Assembly (NCBI RefSeq): GCF_004962245.1
Contig: NZ_SUHQ01000032.1
Span: 1-64,000, forward strand
Length of the DNA: 64,000 bases
Direction of reading: 5' to 3'
From: Mesorhizobium sp.
Lineage (GTDB): Bacteria; Pseudomonadota; Alphaproteobacteria; Rhizobiales; Rhizobiaceae
The notes under the pieces were generated by a model. It had not been told where the DNA came from. It saw only the letters and a list, made by a program, of their open reading frames with translations, and did not search any database. Of this stretch, positions 16,841 through 24,468 are shown in pieces. The position numbers were made by a program, and so were the translations under genes. How positions within the stretch are numbered: the first letter of the stretch is position 1; every line of letters begins with the position of its first letter.

Positions 16841-17995
16841 ATGACAAGCAATGCACCGGCCCAGCGGGATACCCGCATCGATGTCTTCCGCGCGCTGGCG
16901 CTGCTGACGATCTTCGTCAACCATGTGCCGGGGACGATCTTCGAGTATTTCACGCACAAGAATTTCGGCTTTTCCGATTCGGCCGAAGCCTTCGTGCTGA
17001 TTTCAGGGATTGCCGTTGGGCTCGCCTACGGGCTGAAGTTCCAGCCGGGGAACCGGTTGCTCATCACCCTGAAGGCGTGGCGACGCGCCGGTGTTCTCTA
17101 TGTCACCCACATCATGACGACAGTGGCGACGCTGGCGATCTTCTCAGCGGCTGCATTGCATTTCTCGCGGCCCGATCTTTTGAAGCTGATCAACATCCAG
17201 ATGATCATCGAGGACACGCCGGAAGCGCTGCTCGGCATTGCCACGCTCAGCCATCAGATCGGCTACAACAACATTCTTTCCATGTACGCCGTCGTACTTC
17301 TGATGATGCCGCTTTTCCTGTGGATCGGCTCCTTCAGCCTGCGGCTGATGCTTGCTGCGTCCGCTCTTCTCTGGCTCATCGCCGGCATTTTCCAGATCGC
17401 CCCTTCGAACTTTCCCGGCGACGGCTTCTGGTTCCTGAACCCTCTCTCCTGGCAGTTTCTGTTCGTCATCGGGATTGCCGGCATGCTGCATGTCAAGCGC
17501 GGCGGCGAAATCCGCTTCAACTGGATGATGGCGAGCGCGGCCGTCGGGTATCTGGTCGGCGCGCTGATTTGGGTGCGGCTGCCGTTGTGGGGCGTTGAAA
17601 CGGCCTCCGGCCTGCCCACCGTGCTGACCGGGTTCGACAAGACATTCCTGTCGGCGTCGCGGCTCATGCATATTCTGGCGATCGCCTATCTGATCGTAGC
17701 GATCCCGGCGCTTTCCAACCTGGCGAGGACAGGCCCCGGCCATCCGCTCGCGATTCTCGGCAAACATTCGCTGCCGGTCTTCATCGCCGGAACGATCCTC
17801 GCCATGATCGCGCAGGTGATGAAAGTCGTCAGCCCGGGCGGGCTCCTCTACGACACGATCCTGATCTCGACCGGAATCGCGCTGCAGTTCGGCTTCGCCT
17901 ACTACCTCGAATGGTTGCCGCGGATCGGTTGGGGCGGCAAGAAGCTGCAACCTGTCGCCGCCTTGCCGTCTGCTGCTGCCCTCAGGACGGCGTGA
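16841..17995 (+). CDS. opgC: OpgC domain acyltransferase family membrane protein
   Basis: A 384-residue polytopic inner membrane protein with about ten hydrophobic segments. The N-terminal RIDVFRALALLTIFVNHVPG and the following FSDSAEAFVLISGIAVG match the OpgC family, whose founding member adds succinyl groups to osmoregulated periplasmic (cyclic beta-) glucans. ATG 16841 is chosen because it precedes the first family-conserved segment; the frame is open to 16685. The gene is alone, with no glucan synthase nearby in this window, so the substrate is inferred from the family. Confidence 0.85.
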   Translation: MTSNAPAQRDTRIDVFRALALLTIFVNHVPGTIFEYFTHKNFGFSDSAEAFVLISGIAVGLAYGLKFQPGNRLLITLKAWRRAGVLYVTHIMTTVATLAIFSAAALHFSRPDLLKLINIQMIIEDTPEALLGIATLSHQIGYNNILSMYAVVLLMMPLFLWIGSFSLRLMLAASALLWLIAGIFQIAPSNFPGDGFWFLNPLSWQFLFVIGIAGMLHVKRGGEIRFNWMMASAAVGYLVGALIWVRLPLWGVETASGLPTVLTGFDKTFLSASRLMHILAIAYLIVAIPALSNLARTGPGHPLAILGKHSLPVFIAGTILAMIAQVMKVVSPGGLLYDTILISTGIALQFGFAYYLEWLPRIGWGGKKLQPVAALPSAAALRTA

Positions 17996-18123
17996 TAGAA
18001 CAGCGTCGACTGGCTGACAGCGGAAAGCCGCGTTTGCGGCGGTTTTCAGCCTGGCGCTAGTGAAAACCGCTGGCGCAACACGGCCGATTTGCGTATCACT
18101 CCGCCGCCAACGGAACCGCGCCG

Positions 18124-19308
18124 ATGTTCGAAGACCTGCAGCCTGCCCCAGCCGACAAGATCCTAGCCTTGATCGGCCTCTATCGCGCGGATCCCCGCCC
18201 CGACAAGGTCGACCTCGGCGTCGGCGTCTACAAGGATCGTGACGGCAAGACGCCGGTGATGCGCGCCGTGCGCGAGGCCGAAAAGCGATTGCTGCAGAGC
18301 CAGGACACCAAGACCTATCTCGGCCTTGCCGGCGATACCGGCTTCAACACGGCGATGGCGAGGCTGGTCTTTGGCCCCGCGGCCGACCTGACGCGCATCC
18401 GTGCGGCGCAGGCGCCCGGCGGCTCCGGCGCGCTGCGGCTGGTGGCCGAGTTGCTCAAGAGGACGCGATCCGACGCGACGATCTGGCTGTCGGACCCGAC
18501 ATGGCCGAACCACATGCCGGTCATGCGCGCCGCCGGCTTGCAGATACGCGAATATCCCTATTTCGACGCCGCCTCGGGTACGGTTCGCTTCGCGGACATG
18601 ATGAGCGCGCTGGCGACCGCCAAGAGCGGCGACGTGGTGCTGCTGCATGGTTGCTGCCACAATCCGACAGGCGCCAATCTGGACGCCGCGCAGTGGGCTG
18701 AAATAGCCGACCTTCTCGTCGAGCGCGGCCTGCTGCCTTTTGTCGACATTGCCTATCAGGGTTTTGGCGAAGGCCTCGACGCCGATGCCGCCGGGTTGCG
18801 CCTCCTGGCCGAAAAAGTTCCGGAAATGGTCGTCGCCTCGAGCTGCTCGAAAAACTTTGCCGTCTATCGCGACCGCGTCGGCGCGGCGATGATCCTGGCC
18901 CAAGACAGCGCGCAGGCCGATGTGGCAACGGGCCAGATGCTGTCGGCGGCGCGTGCCATGTATTCGATGCCGCCGGACCACGGCGCGGCCGCGGTGCGCA
19001 TCGTGCTTGAAGACGCCACGCTGCGCGCCGACTGGGAAGCGGAGCTTGAAGAGATGCGCCTGCGCATGCTGCGGCTTCGGGTGCAGTTCGCCGAGGCACT
19101 GCGGCGGCAGTCCAATTCCGATCGCTTCGATTTCGTCGCCAGCCATCGCGGCATGTTTTCCCGGCTTGGCCTGTCTGAAGCGCAGGTCGAGCGGCTGCGC
19201 GCCGAGCACGGCGTCTATATGGTCGGCGATAGCCGCATCAACGTCGCCGGCCTGCCGGAAGACGGGATGGACGCGCTCGCCAAGGCGATCGTCTCCGTAC
19301 TCGATTGA
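18124..19308 (+). CDS. aromatic/aspartate aminotransferase (class I)
   Basis: A 394-residue PLP enzyme of the AspC/TyrB group. Visible signatures are the N-terminal LGVGVYKDRDGKTPV, substrate-site WPNHMPVMRAAG, HGCCHNPTGA (Asn-Pro-Thr-Gly motif) and the PLP lysine Lys243 in SSCSKNFAVYRDRVG. The conserved arginine that binds the carboxylate should be the Arg in DSRINVAGL near the C terminus. It is expected to transaminate aromatic amino acids or aspartate with 2-oxoglutarate. It stands alone; a 49-base palindromic repeat follows directly. Confidence 0.9.
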   Translation: MFEDLQPAPADKILALIGLYRADPRPDKVDLGVGVYKDRDGKTPVMRAVREAEKRLLQSQDTKTYLGLAGDTGFNTAMARLVFGPAADLTRIRAAQAPGGSGALRLVAELLKRTRSDATIWLSDPTWPNHMPVMRAAGLQIREYPYFDAASGTVRFADMMSALATAKSGDVVLLHGCCHNPTGANLDAAQWAEIADLLVERGLLPFVDIAYQGFGEGLDADAAGLRLLAEKVPEMVVASSCSKNFAVYRDRVGAAMILAQDSAQADVATGQMLSAARAMYSMPPDHGAAAVRIVLEDATLRADWEAELEEMRLRMLRLRVQFAEALRRQSNSDRFDFVASHRGMFSRLGLSEAQVERLRAEHGVYMVGDSRINVAGLPEDGMDALAKAIVSVLD

Positions 19309-19320
19309 TACTTTTTGCTT

Positions 19321-19369
19321 GACCATGATCTTTTCCGAAAACCGGCTTCCACTTTCCGGGATCATGGTC
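19321..19369. repeat. 49-bp RIME-like palindromic repeat
   Basis: Terminal inverted repeats GACCATGATC (19321-19330) and GATCATGGTC (19360-19369) enclose 29 bases containing TTTTCCGAAAA and GGCTTCCACTTT. The same 49-base layout occurs at 30761-30809, and a decayed inverted copy lies near 22943. The pattern resembles rhizobial intergenic mosaic elements. This copy lacks the adjoining second palindrome. Confidence 0.7.
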
Positions 19370-19449
19370 TGGCCGGCAACTGTGGACAATGCGCCCTCGC
19401 CGGCTGACAGCGTTGGCCGGGCGGCCGGGCGCACGATAGCATTCAGCTG

Positions 19450-20274
19450 ATGAAACCCTCGAAAGACATTTCCCGGCTGATCGAAATCATGGCGGCGCTG
19501 CGGGCGCCGGAAACCGGCTGTCCGTGGGACATCGAGCAGGATTTTTCGACCATCGCGCCCTACACGATCGAGGAAGCCTACGAGGTGGCGGACGCCATCG
19601 CGCGCGGCGACTTGGACGATCTGCGCGACGAGCTCGGAGATCTGCTGCTGCAGGTCGTCTACCATGCGCAGATGGCCGAGGAGGCCGGTGAATTCGCCTT
19701 TGGCGACGTGGTCCAGGCCATCACCACAAAAATGATCCGCCGCCATCCGCATGTCTTCGGCGACGAGAAGGCGCGCAGCGCCGGCATGGCCAAGGGCATG
19801 TGGGAGAAGATCAAGGCCGAGGAAAAGGCGGAAAAGCGAAACGCCCGCCTCGCTCGCGGGCATGATCCGGAGGATCACGGCAAGGGTTTTCTGGACGGCA
19901 TTCCGGTTGCCCTGCCCGCTTTGACCCGGGCGCTCAAGCTGCAGGAAAAAGCGGCTCGCGTCGGCTTCGACTGGAGCGAGGCCACGCCGATCCTAGACAA
20001 AATCGAAGAAGAGATCGGCGAGTTGCGCGAGGCCCTTTTCAAGGGCGATACGGCTTCGATCAAGGACGAGTTCGGCGACATGCTGTTTGCCGTCGTCAAT
20101 CTCGGACGTCATCTCAAGGTCGATTCCGAAGCGGCGCTCAGCGGCACCAACGAGAAATTCCGGTCGCGGTTCCACCATGTCGAGCAAGCGCTGGAAGCGT
20201 CCGGAAACACGTTGGAAAAGGCGACGCTGGACGAGATGGAGATGCTTTGGCAGCAAGCCAAGAGCGCGAAGTAA
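19450..20274 (+). CDS. mazG: nucleoside triphosphate pyrophosphohydrolase MazG
   Basis: A 274-residue protein with two tandem MazG helical domains. It hydrolyses NTPs to NMP and pyrophosphate, as part of nucleotide-pool cleaning. The first domain shows GCPWDIEQDF and the metal-binding acidic motif EEAYEVADAI...DELGDLLLQVVYH. The second shows EEIGELREAL and DEFGDMLFAVVNLGRHL. The N-terminal RLIEIMAALRAPE is typical. The gene is convergent with hflX, with only 6 bases between the stop codons. Confidence 0.94.
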   Translation: MKPSKDISRLIEIMAALRAPETGCPWDIEQDFSTIAPYTIEEAYEVADAIARGDLDDLRDELGDLLLQVVYHAQMAEEAGEFAFGDVVQAITTKMIRRHPHVFGDEKARSAGMAKGMWEKIKAEEKAEKRNARLARGHDPEDHGKGFLDGIPVALPALTRALKLQEKAARVGFDWSEATPILDKIEEEIGELREALFKGDTASIKDEFGDMLFAVVNLGRHLKVDSEAALSGTNEKFRSRFHHVEQALEASGNTLEKATLDEMEMLWQQAKSAK

Positions 20275-20280
20275 CAGCGA

Positions 20281-21672
20281 TTATCCGTTGTTTTTACGAT
20301 TCAATCGGCTTTCGACCTCTTCGCGCGCGCTTTGCGTCGCCTTAAGCGAAACGGTCAAGCTGCCATCCTCGTTGTCGGTGCGCGAGACAATGTCGCCATT
20401 GCGGTAGAGCCAGTCGACGAGCCCGAGCTGGTCAGGCTTGAGCGTGACAGTCAACGTTTCCAGTTCGCCTGAAACTCTTGCCTCGATGATCGCCTTCAGT
20501 ACATCGATGCCCTCGCCGGTGGCGGCCGATATGGCAATCGGCGGTGCCTTCTTGCCGTCGATGCCGTCGGCGAGCAGCCGCGCCCGGTTGCCTTCATCGA
20601 GCCGGTCGATCTTGTTCCATACTTCGATGACGCGCCTGGTGTCGCCGGCATCGACGCCGAGATCGGCGAGGATGCGCTCGACATCCTCGGCCTGGGCAGC
20701 CGTGTCGGGGTCCGAAATATCGCGCAGATGGATGACGAGATCGGCCTCGACCACCTCTTCCAGCGTGGCCCGGAACGCCGCGATCAGATGCGTCGGCAGG
20801 TCCGAAATGAAACCGACGGTGTCCGAAAGGATGACCGGCGTGCCGTGCGGCAGTCGCACCCGCCGCAGTGTCGGATCGAGCGTGGCAAACAGCATGTCCT
20901 CGGCCAGCACCCCTGCTCCGGTCAGCCTGTTGAACAACGTCGACTTGCCAGCGTTGGTATAGCCGACGATCGCCACCACCGGGAAAGGCACCTTCTTGCG
21001 CTTGGCGCGGTGCAGATCGCGGGTGCGCCGCACGGTTTCCAGTTCGTGCTTCAGCTTGTTGATCTTGTCCTGCAGGACACGGCGGTCCGATTCGATCTGC
21101 GTTTCGCCAGGGCCGCCGAGGAAACCAGCGCCGCCGCGCTGGCGCTCGAGGTGGGTCCAGCTTCGCACGAGCCGACCCTTCTGGTAGTTGAGGTGCGCGA
21201 GATCGACCTGCAGTGTGCCTTCCTTGGTGCGTGCGCGCTCGCCGAAGATCTCGAGGATCAGCCCGGTGCGATCCAGCACCTTGGCGTTCAATTCCTTCTC
21301 GAGATTGCGTTGCTGCACGGGCGTCAGGGGATGATCGACAATGACCAGTTCGGCATGGCCCTCTTTGACGATCTCGGCGAATTCAGCAACCTTTCCGCTG
21401 CCGAGCAAGGTCGCAGGCCGCGGATCATTGATCGTCACCACCGCGGTATGGATCGGGTCGAGGTTGATGGCTTGGGCAAGGCCGACCGCCTCCTCGTGGC
21501 GGGCCTCGGCGGAGCGCGTCAGGCGCGGACGATTCGTATCTTCGTCGCCGCGTGGCTGGCGGGTAAGCACAGGGACGATGACCACGGCCCGCGTCAGGCC
21601 CTTGGCTTCCGCCCCCGGCTGATATGCTGTTTTTTCGCGGACGCTGCGGTCCGCGTCTTTCTTGCGTGCCAA
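20281..21672 (-). CDS. hflX: ribosome-associated GTPase HflX
   Basis: A 463-residue GTPase that splits or rescues stalled ribosomes. The N-terminal HflX domain ends near residue 190 with the glycine-rich linker GGAGFLGGPGETQIE. The G domain has G1 GYTNAGKST, G2 and G3 (LSDTVGFI in place of DxxG), and G4 NKID. The first codon is TTG at 21672, immediately after the hfq stop; no better in-frame start is obvious. The hfq-hflX pairing is conserved across many proteobacteria. Confidence 0.94.
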   Translation of the reverse strand: MARKKDADRSVREKTAYQPGAEAKGLTRAVVIVPVLTRQPRGDEDTNRPRLTRSAEARHEEAVGLAQAINLDPIHTAVVTINDPRPATLLGSGKVAEFAEIVKEGHAELVIVDHPLTPVQQRNLEKELNAKVLDRTGLILEIFGERARTKEGTLQVDLAHLNYQKGRLVRSWTHLERQRGGAGFLGGPGETQIESDRRVLQDKINKLKHELETVRRTRDLHRAKRKKVPFPVVAIVGYTNAGKSTLFNRLTGAGVLAEDMLFATLDPTLRRVRLPHGTPVILSDTVGFISDLPTHLIAAFRATLEEVVEADLVIHLRDISDPDTAAQAEDVERILADLGVDAGDTRRVIEVWNKIDRLDEGNRARLLADGIDGKKAPPIAISAATGEGIDVLKAIIEARVSGELETLTVTLKPDQLGLVDWLYRNGDIVSRTDNEDGSLTVSLKATQSAREEVESRLNRKNNG

Positions 21673-21918
21673 TCAGGCGCCCTGGCTTTCCTCACCATCG
21701 AACATCTGAACCGGCTGGCTCGGCATGATCGTGGAAATAGCGTGCTTGTAGACGAGCTGGGAATGGCCGTCGCGACGCAGCAGAACACAGAAATTGTCGA
21801 ACGAAGTGACCACACCGGTCAGCTTGACGCCGTTGATGAGAAATATGGTGAGTGGGTTTTTGCTTTTGCGAACTGAATTCAGGAACAGGTCCTGAAGATT
21901 TTGCGATCGTTCCGCCAT
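21673..21918 (-). CDS. hfq: RNA chaperone Hfq
   Basis: An 81-residue Sm-like protein that forms hexamers and pairs small RNAs with their targets. The Sm1 motif (TIFLINGVKLTGVVTSFDNF) and Sm2 motif (LVYKHAISTI) are intact, with the proximal-face QNLQDLFLN at the N terminus and a short C-terminal tail. It is directly followed by hflX. Upstream, 145 bases separate it from the dat gene. Confidence 0.97.
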   Translation of the reverse strand: MAERSQNLQDLFLNSVRKSKNPLTIFLINGVKLTGVVTSFDNFCVLLRRDGHSQLVYKHAISTIMPSQPVQMFDGEESQGA

Positions 21919-22063
21919 TGTTCTTGTCTTTCGCCGATCCCCTTCGGTTTGCAGGCCAATGCGCCAAATTACCCGGCACGTGTCAAGCGCGCAAACACCA
22001 TCTTGCCGTCAATAACGACAAGCAGAACGAGATATATTGATGTTCATTCCACCTGTGCGGTTA

Positions 22064-22924
22064 TCAGGCTGGACTTTTTTCCGCAACGCCAAAAAAGGCT
22101 TGCCGCAAGGAAAGTGTTATCGAGCCCGGGTGGCCGTTGGCGACGAGAACGCCGTCAATCGCCACGACCGGCATGGCAATCGTGGTCGCGGAGCTGATGA
22201 AAACCTCGCGCGCGGCCTTGGCTTCGGCGACCGAAAAGCCCCGCTCCTCGATCTTCAGGCCGAGCTTGGCGGCGACGTCGAACAGCGTGGTGCGGGTGAT
22301 GCCGCGCAGGATGCCGTGCTCGGCCGGCCGCGTCACCAGCACGCCATCCCTGGTGATGATCCAAGCGTTCGACGATCCACCTTCCTTGACGGTGCCGTCG
22401 GCATCGACGAACCAAGCTTCCTGGGCGCCGGCTTCCTTGGCCTTCTGCTTGGCGAGGACATTCGGCAACAGCCCGACGGACTTGATATCGACCCGGTCCC
22501 AACGATTCTCGGGCACGGTGATAACCTTGATCCCGCTTTCGGCCCTCCTCCCGGCAGCAGTAGGGTCGGCTTTCCTGGCGGTCACCACCAGCGACGGCTT
22601 CGTGCCCGCCGGGAAAACAAAGTCGCGGCTGGCGACGCCGCGCGTCACCTGAAGGTAGACCAGGCCATCGGTGACATGGTTGCGACGGACCACCTCGCGC
22701 AGGATAATCGGCAACACGTCTGGGGTGACCGGCCATCCGATCGACAGCTCACGCAACGAACGGTTCAGGCGCCCGAGATGGCGAGGCATATCGACGATGA
22801 AGCCGCGCGCCACCTCGCAGACCTCGTAGACGCCATCGGCGAACTGATAGCCACGGTCCTCGATATGCACGACAGCGTCGGCGTGAGCGACATAGCGCCC
22901 GTTCACATAGGCAATGCGCGGCAT
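22064..22924 (-). CDS. dat: D-amino acid aminotransferase (D-alanine transaminase)
   Basis: A 286-residue fold-type IV PLP enzyme that interconverts D-alanine and D-glutamate with their keto acids, so supplying wall precursors. Visible are the N-terminal YVNGRYV, IEDRGYQFADGVYEV, the PLP-lysine segment VDIKSVGLLPNVLAKQ, the cofactor phosphate segment EGGSSNAWI, and GITRTTLFDVA. It lies between ntrX and hfq. That position is common in Rhizobiales, but no functional link is evident. A RIME-like element sits between it and ntrX. Confidence 0.9.
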   Translation of the reverse strand: MPRIAYVNGRYVAHADAVVHIEDRGYQFADGVYEVCEVARGFIVDMPRHLGRLNRSLRELSIGWPVTPDVLPIILREVVRRNHVTDGLVYLQVTRGVASRDFVFPAGTKPSLVVTARKADPTAAGRRAESGIKVITVPENRWDRVDIKSVGLLPNVLAKQKAKEAGAQEAWFVDADGTVKEGGSSNAWIITRDGVLVTRPAEHGILRGITRTTLFDVAAKLGLKIEERGFSVAEAKAAREVFISSATTIAMPVVAIDGVLVANGHPGSITLSLRQAFFGVAEKSPA

Positions 22925-22942
22925 GGATAACCCCTGGAGAAG

Positions 22943-23043
22943 TCAACGCAGACCCCGAAAATCGGAATCGATTTTCGGAAAGGATCATGCGCAAAAATCA
23001 AAATGCTACAGCGTCCTTTGCGCGTCCCAAAAGACGCGCGGCG
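22943..23043. repeat. composite RIME-like element (two palindromes), inverted copy
   Basis: Read on the minus strand this contains GCGCATGATC, then TTTCCGAAAATCGATTCC, like the 49-base repeat at 30761, but its second arm has decayed to CGGGGTC. Next to it is a second palindrome GCGCGTC / GACGCGC (23020-23039) followed by AAAGGACGC, matching the same module at 30713. The two composite copies share layout over about 100 bases in opposite orientation. Confidence 0.65.
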
Positions 23044-23106
23044 CTTTCTTAAGCGATTCCGCCGCCGCCGTAACCGAAAATTGCGTAGGCCACGATTGGT
23101 CGGCTG

Positions 23107-24468
23107 TCAGACGCCCAGCGACTTCAGCTTGCGGTGAAGCGCCGAGCGCTCCATGCCGATGAACTCGGCTGTCTTCGAGATGTTGCCGCCAAAACGGTTG
23201 ATCTGGGCGATCAGATAGTCCTTCTCGAACTGTTCGCGCGCTTCACGTAGCGGCAGCGCCATGATGTGCTGATCGGATTGGTTTGGCGTGCGCGGCATGA
23301 CATCGCCGATCTCGGCAGGTAACAGGTCCGCGGTGATCGGCGCATCGGCATCGTCGCCGCGCGCCAGGATCATCAGTCGCTCGACATTGTTGCGCAACTG
23401 GCGGACATTGCCCGGCCAGTTGTGCGCCTGCAGCACCGCCAGCGCGTCGTCCCCGATGCGCCGCGGCCGGATGCCGGCTTGGCGGGAGATCTGCTTCATG
23501 AAATTGTCGACCAGATAGGGAATATCCTCCCGCCGCTCGGCCAGTCCCGGCACCATGACCGGAACCACCGCCAGGCGGTGATAGAGATCCTCGCGGAATC
23601 GGCCGTCGGCGATCATCGCCTCCAGGTTCTGCGAGGTCGACGATATGATACGGACATCGACCTTGACCCGCTTGGTGCCCCCTACCCGCTCGAATTGCTG
23701 TTCGACCAGCACGCGCAGGATCTTGTTTTGCGTTTCGCGCGGCATGTCGGCCACTTCGTCGATGTAGAGAATGCCGCGATGGGCTTCCTCAAGCGCACCG
23801 ACCTTGCGTTCGACACCGTTTGATTCGGTGCCGAACAGCTCGACCTCCATGCGTTCGGGCGTGATGTTGGCAGCGCTCAGCGTGACGAACGGCGCGTTCT
23901 TGCGCGCCGACAGCGTGTGGATGGCGCGTGCCGCGAGCTCCTTGCCCGACCCGGACGGGCCGATGATCATGACGCGGCTGTTGGTCGGCGCGACACGCTC
24001 GATGGTCTGGCGCAACTGGCTCATCGCCGACGACATGCCGATCAGGTCGAAGGTTTCGCCGCTGCGCAGCTTGAGGTCAGAAACCTCGCGTTTCAGTTTC
24101 GAGGTTTCAATCGCGCGCTCGGCGATGAGGATCAGCCTGTCGGCCTTGAACGGCTTCTCGATGAAGTCATAGGCACCGCGGCGGATGGCCGAGACCGCCG
24201 TTTCGATGTTGCCATGCCCCGAGATCATCACCACGGGCAGGTTCGGGTGCATCGTCTTGATCTCGTCCAGCAGCGCCAGTCCGTCCAGGCGTGAGCCTTG
24301 CAGCCAGATATCGAGGAAAATCAGCCTCGGCGCCCGGTCGGCGATCGCCGCCAGGGCGCTGTCGGCATCAAATGCCGTTCGGGTTTCGTGACCTTCGTCG
24401 CTCAGAATACCGGCGACAAGTTCGCGGATGTCTTCCTCGTCATCGACGATGAGAATGTCAGACGCCAT
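23107..24468 (-). CDS. ntrX: nitrogen-regulation-type response regulator NtrX
   Basis: A 453-residue response regulator. The receiver domain has the acidic pocket VDDEED and phospho-site Asp53 (FLDIWL). An AAA+ domain spans about residues 140-375, with Walker A GPSGSGKE (170-177) and Walker B ILYIDEVAD. The C-terminal Fis-type helix-turn-helix is GGNISKTAEFIGMERSALHR. The sigma-54 contact loop GAFTGA is missing; the matching place reads ESNGVERKVG. The start ATG 24468 overlaps the end of ntrY by 11 bases. It should be phosphorylated by NtrY. Confidence 0.94.
   Translation of the reverse strand: MASDILIVDDEEDIRELVAGILSDEGHETRTAFDADSALAAIADRAPRLIFLDIWLQGSRLDGLALLDEIKTMHPNLPVVMISGHGNIETAVSAIRRGAYDFIEKPFKADRLILIAERAIETSKLKREVSDLKLRSGETFDLIGMSSAMSQLRQTIERVAPTNSRVMIIGPSGSGKELAARAIHTLSARKNAPFVTLSAANITPERMEVELFGTESNGVERKVGALEEAHRGILYIDEVADMPRETQNKILRVLVEQQFERVGGTKRVKVDVRIISSTSQNLEAMIADGRFREDLYHRLAVVPVMVPGLAERREDIPYLVDNFMKQISRQAGIRPRRIGDDALAVLQAHNWPGNVRQLRNNVERLMILARGDDADAPITADLLPAEIGDVMPRTPNQSDQHIMALPLREAREQFEKDYLIAQINRFGGNISKTAEFIGMERSALHRKLKSLGV

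Noticed and set aside
18163..19878. Very long open frame antisense to the aminotransferase and mazG
   Set aside because: It lies opposite a well-recognised PLP enzyme. High GC and codon bias of the real gene create such shadow frames; it has no domain or leader of its own.
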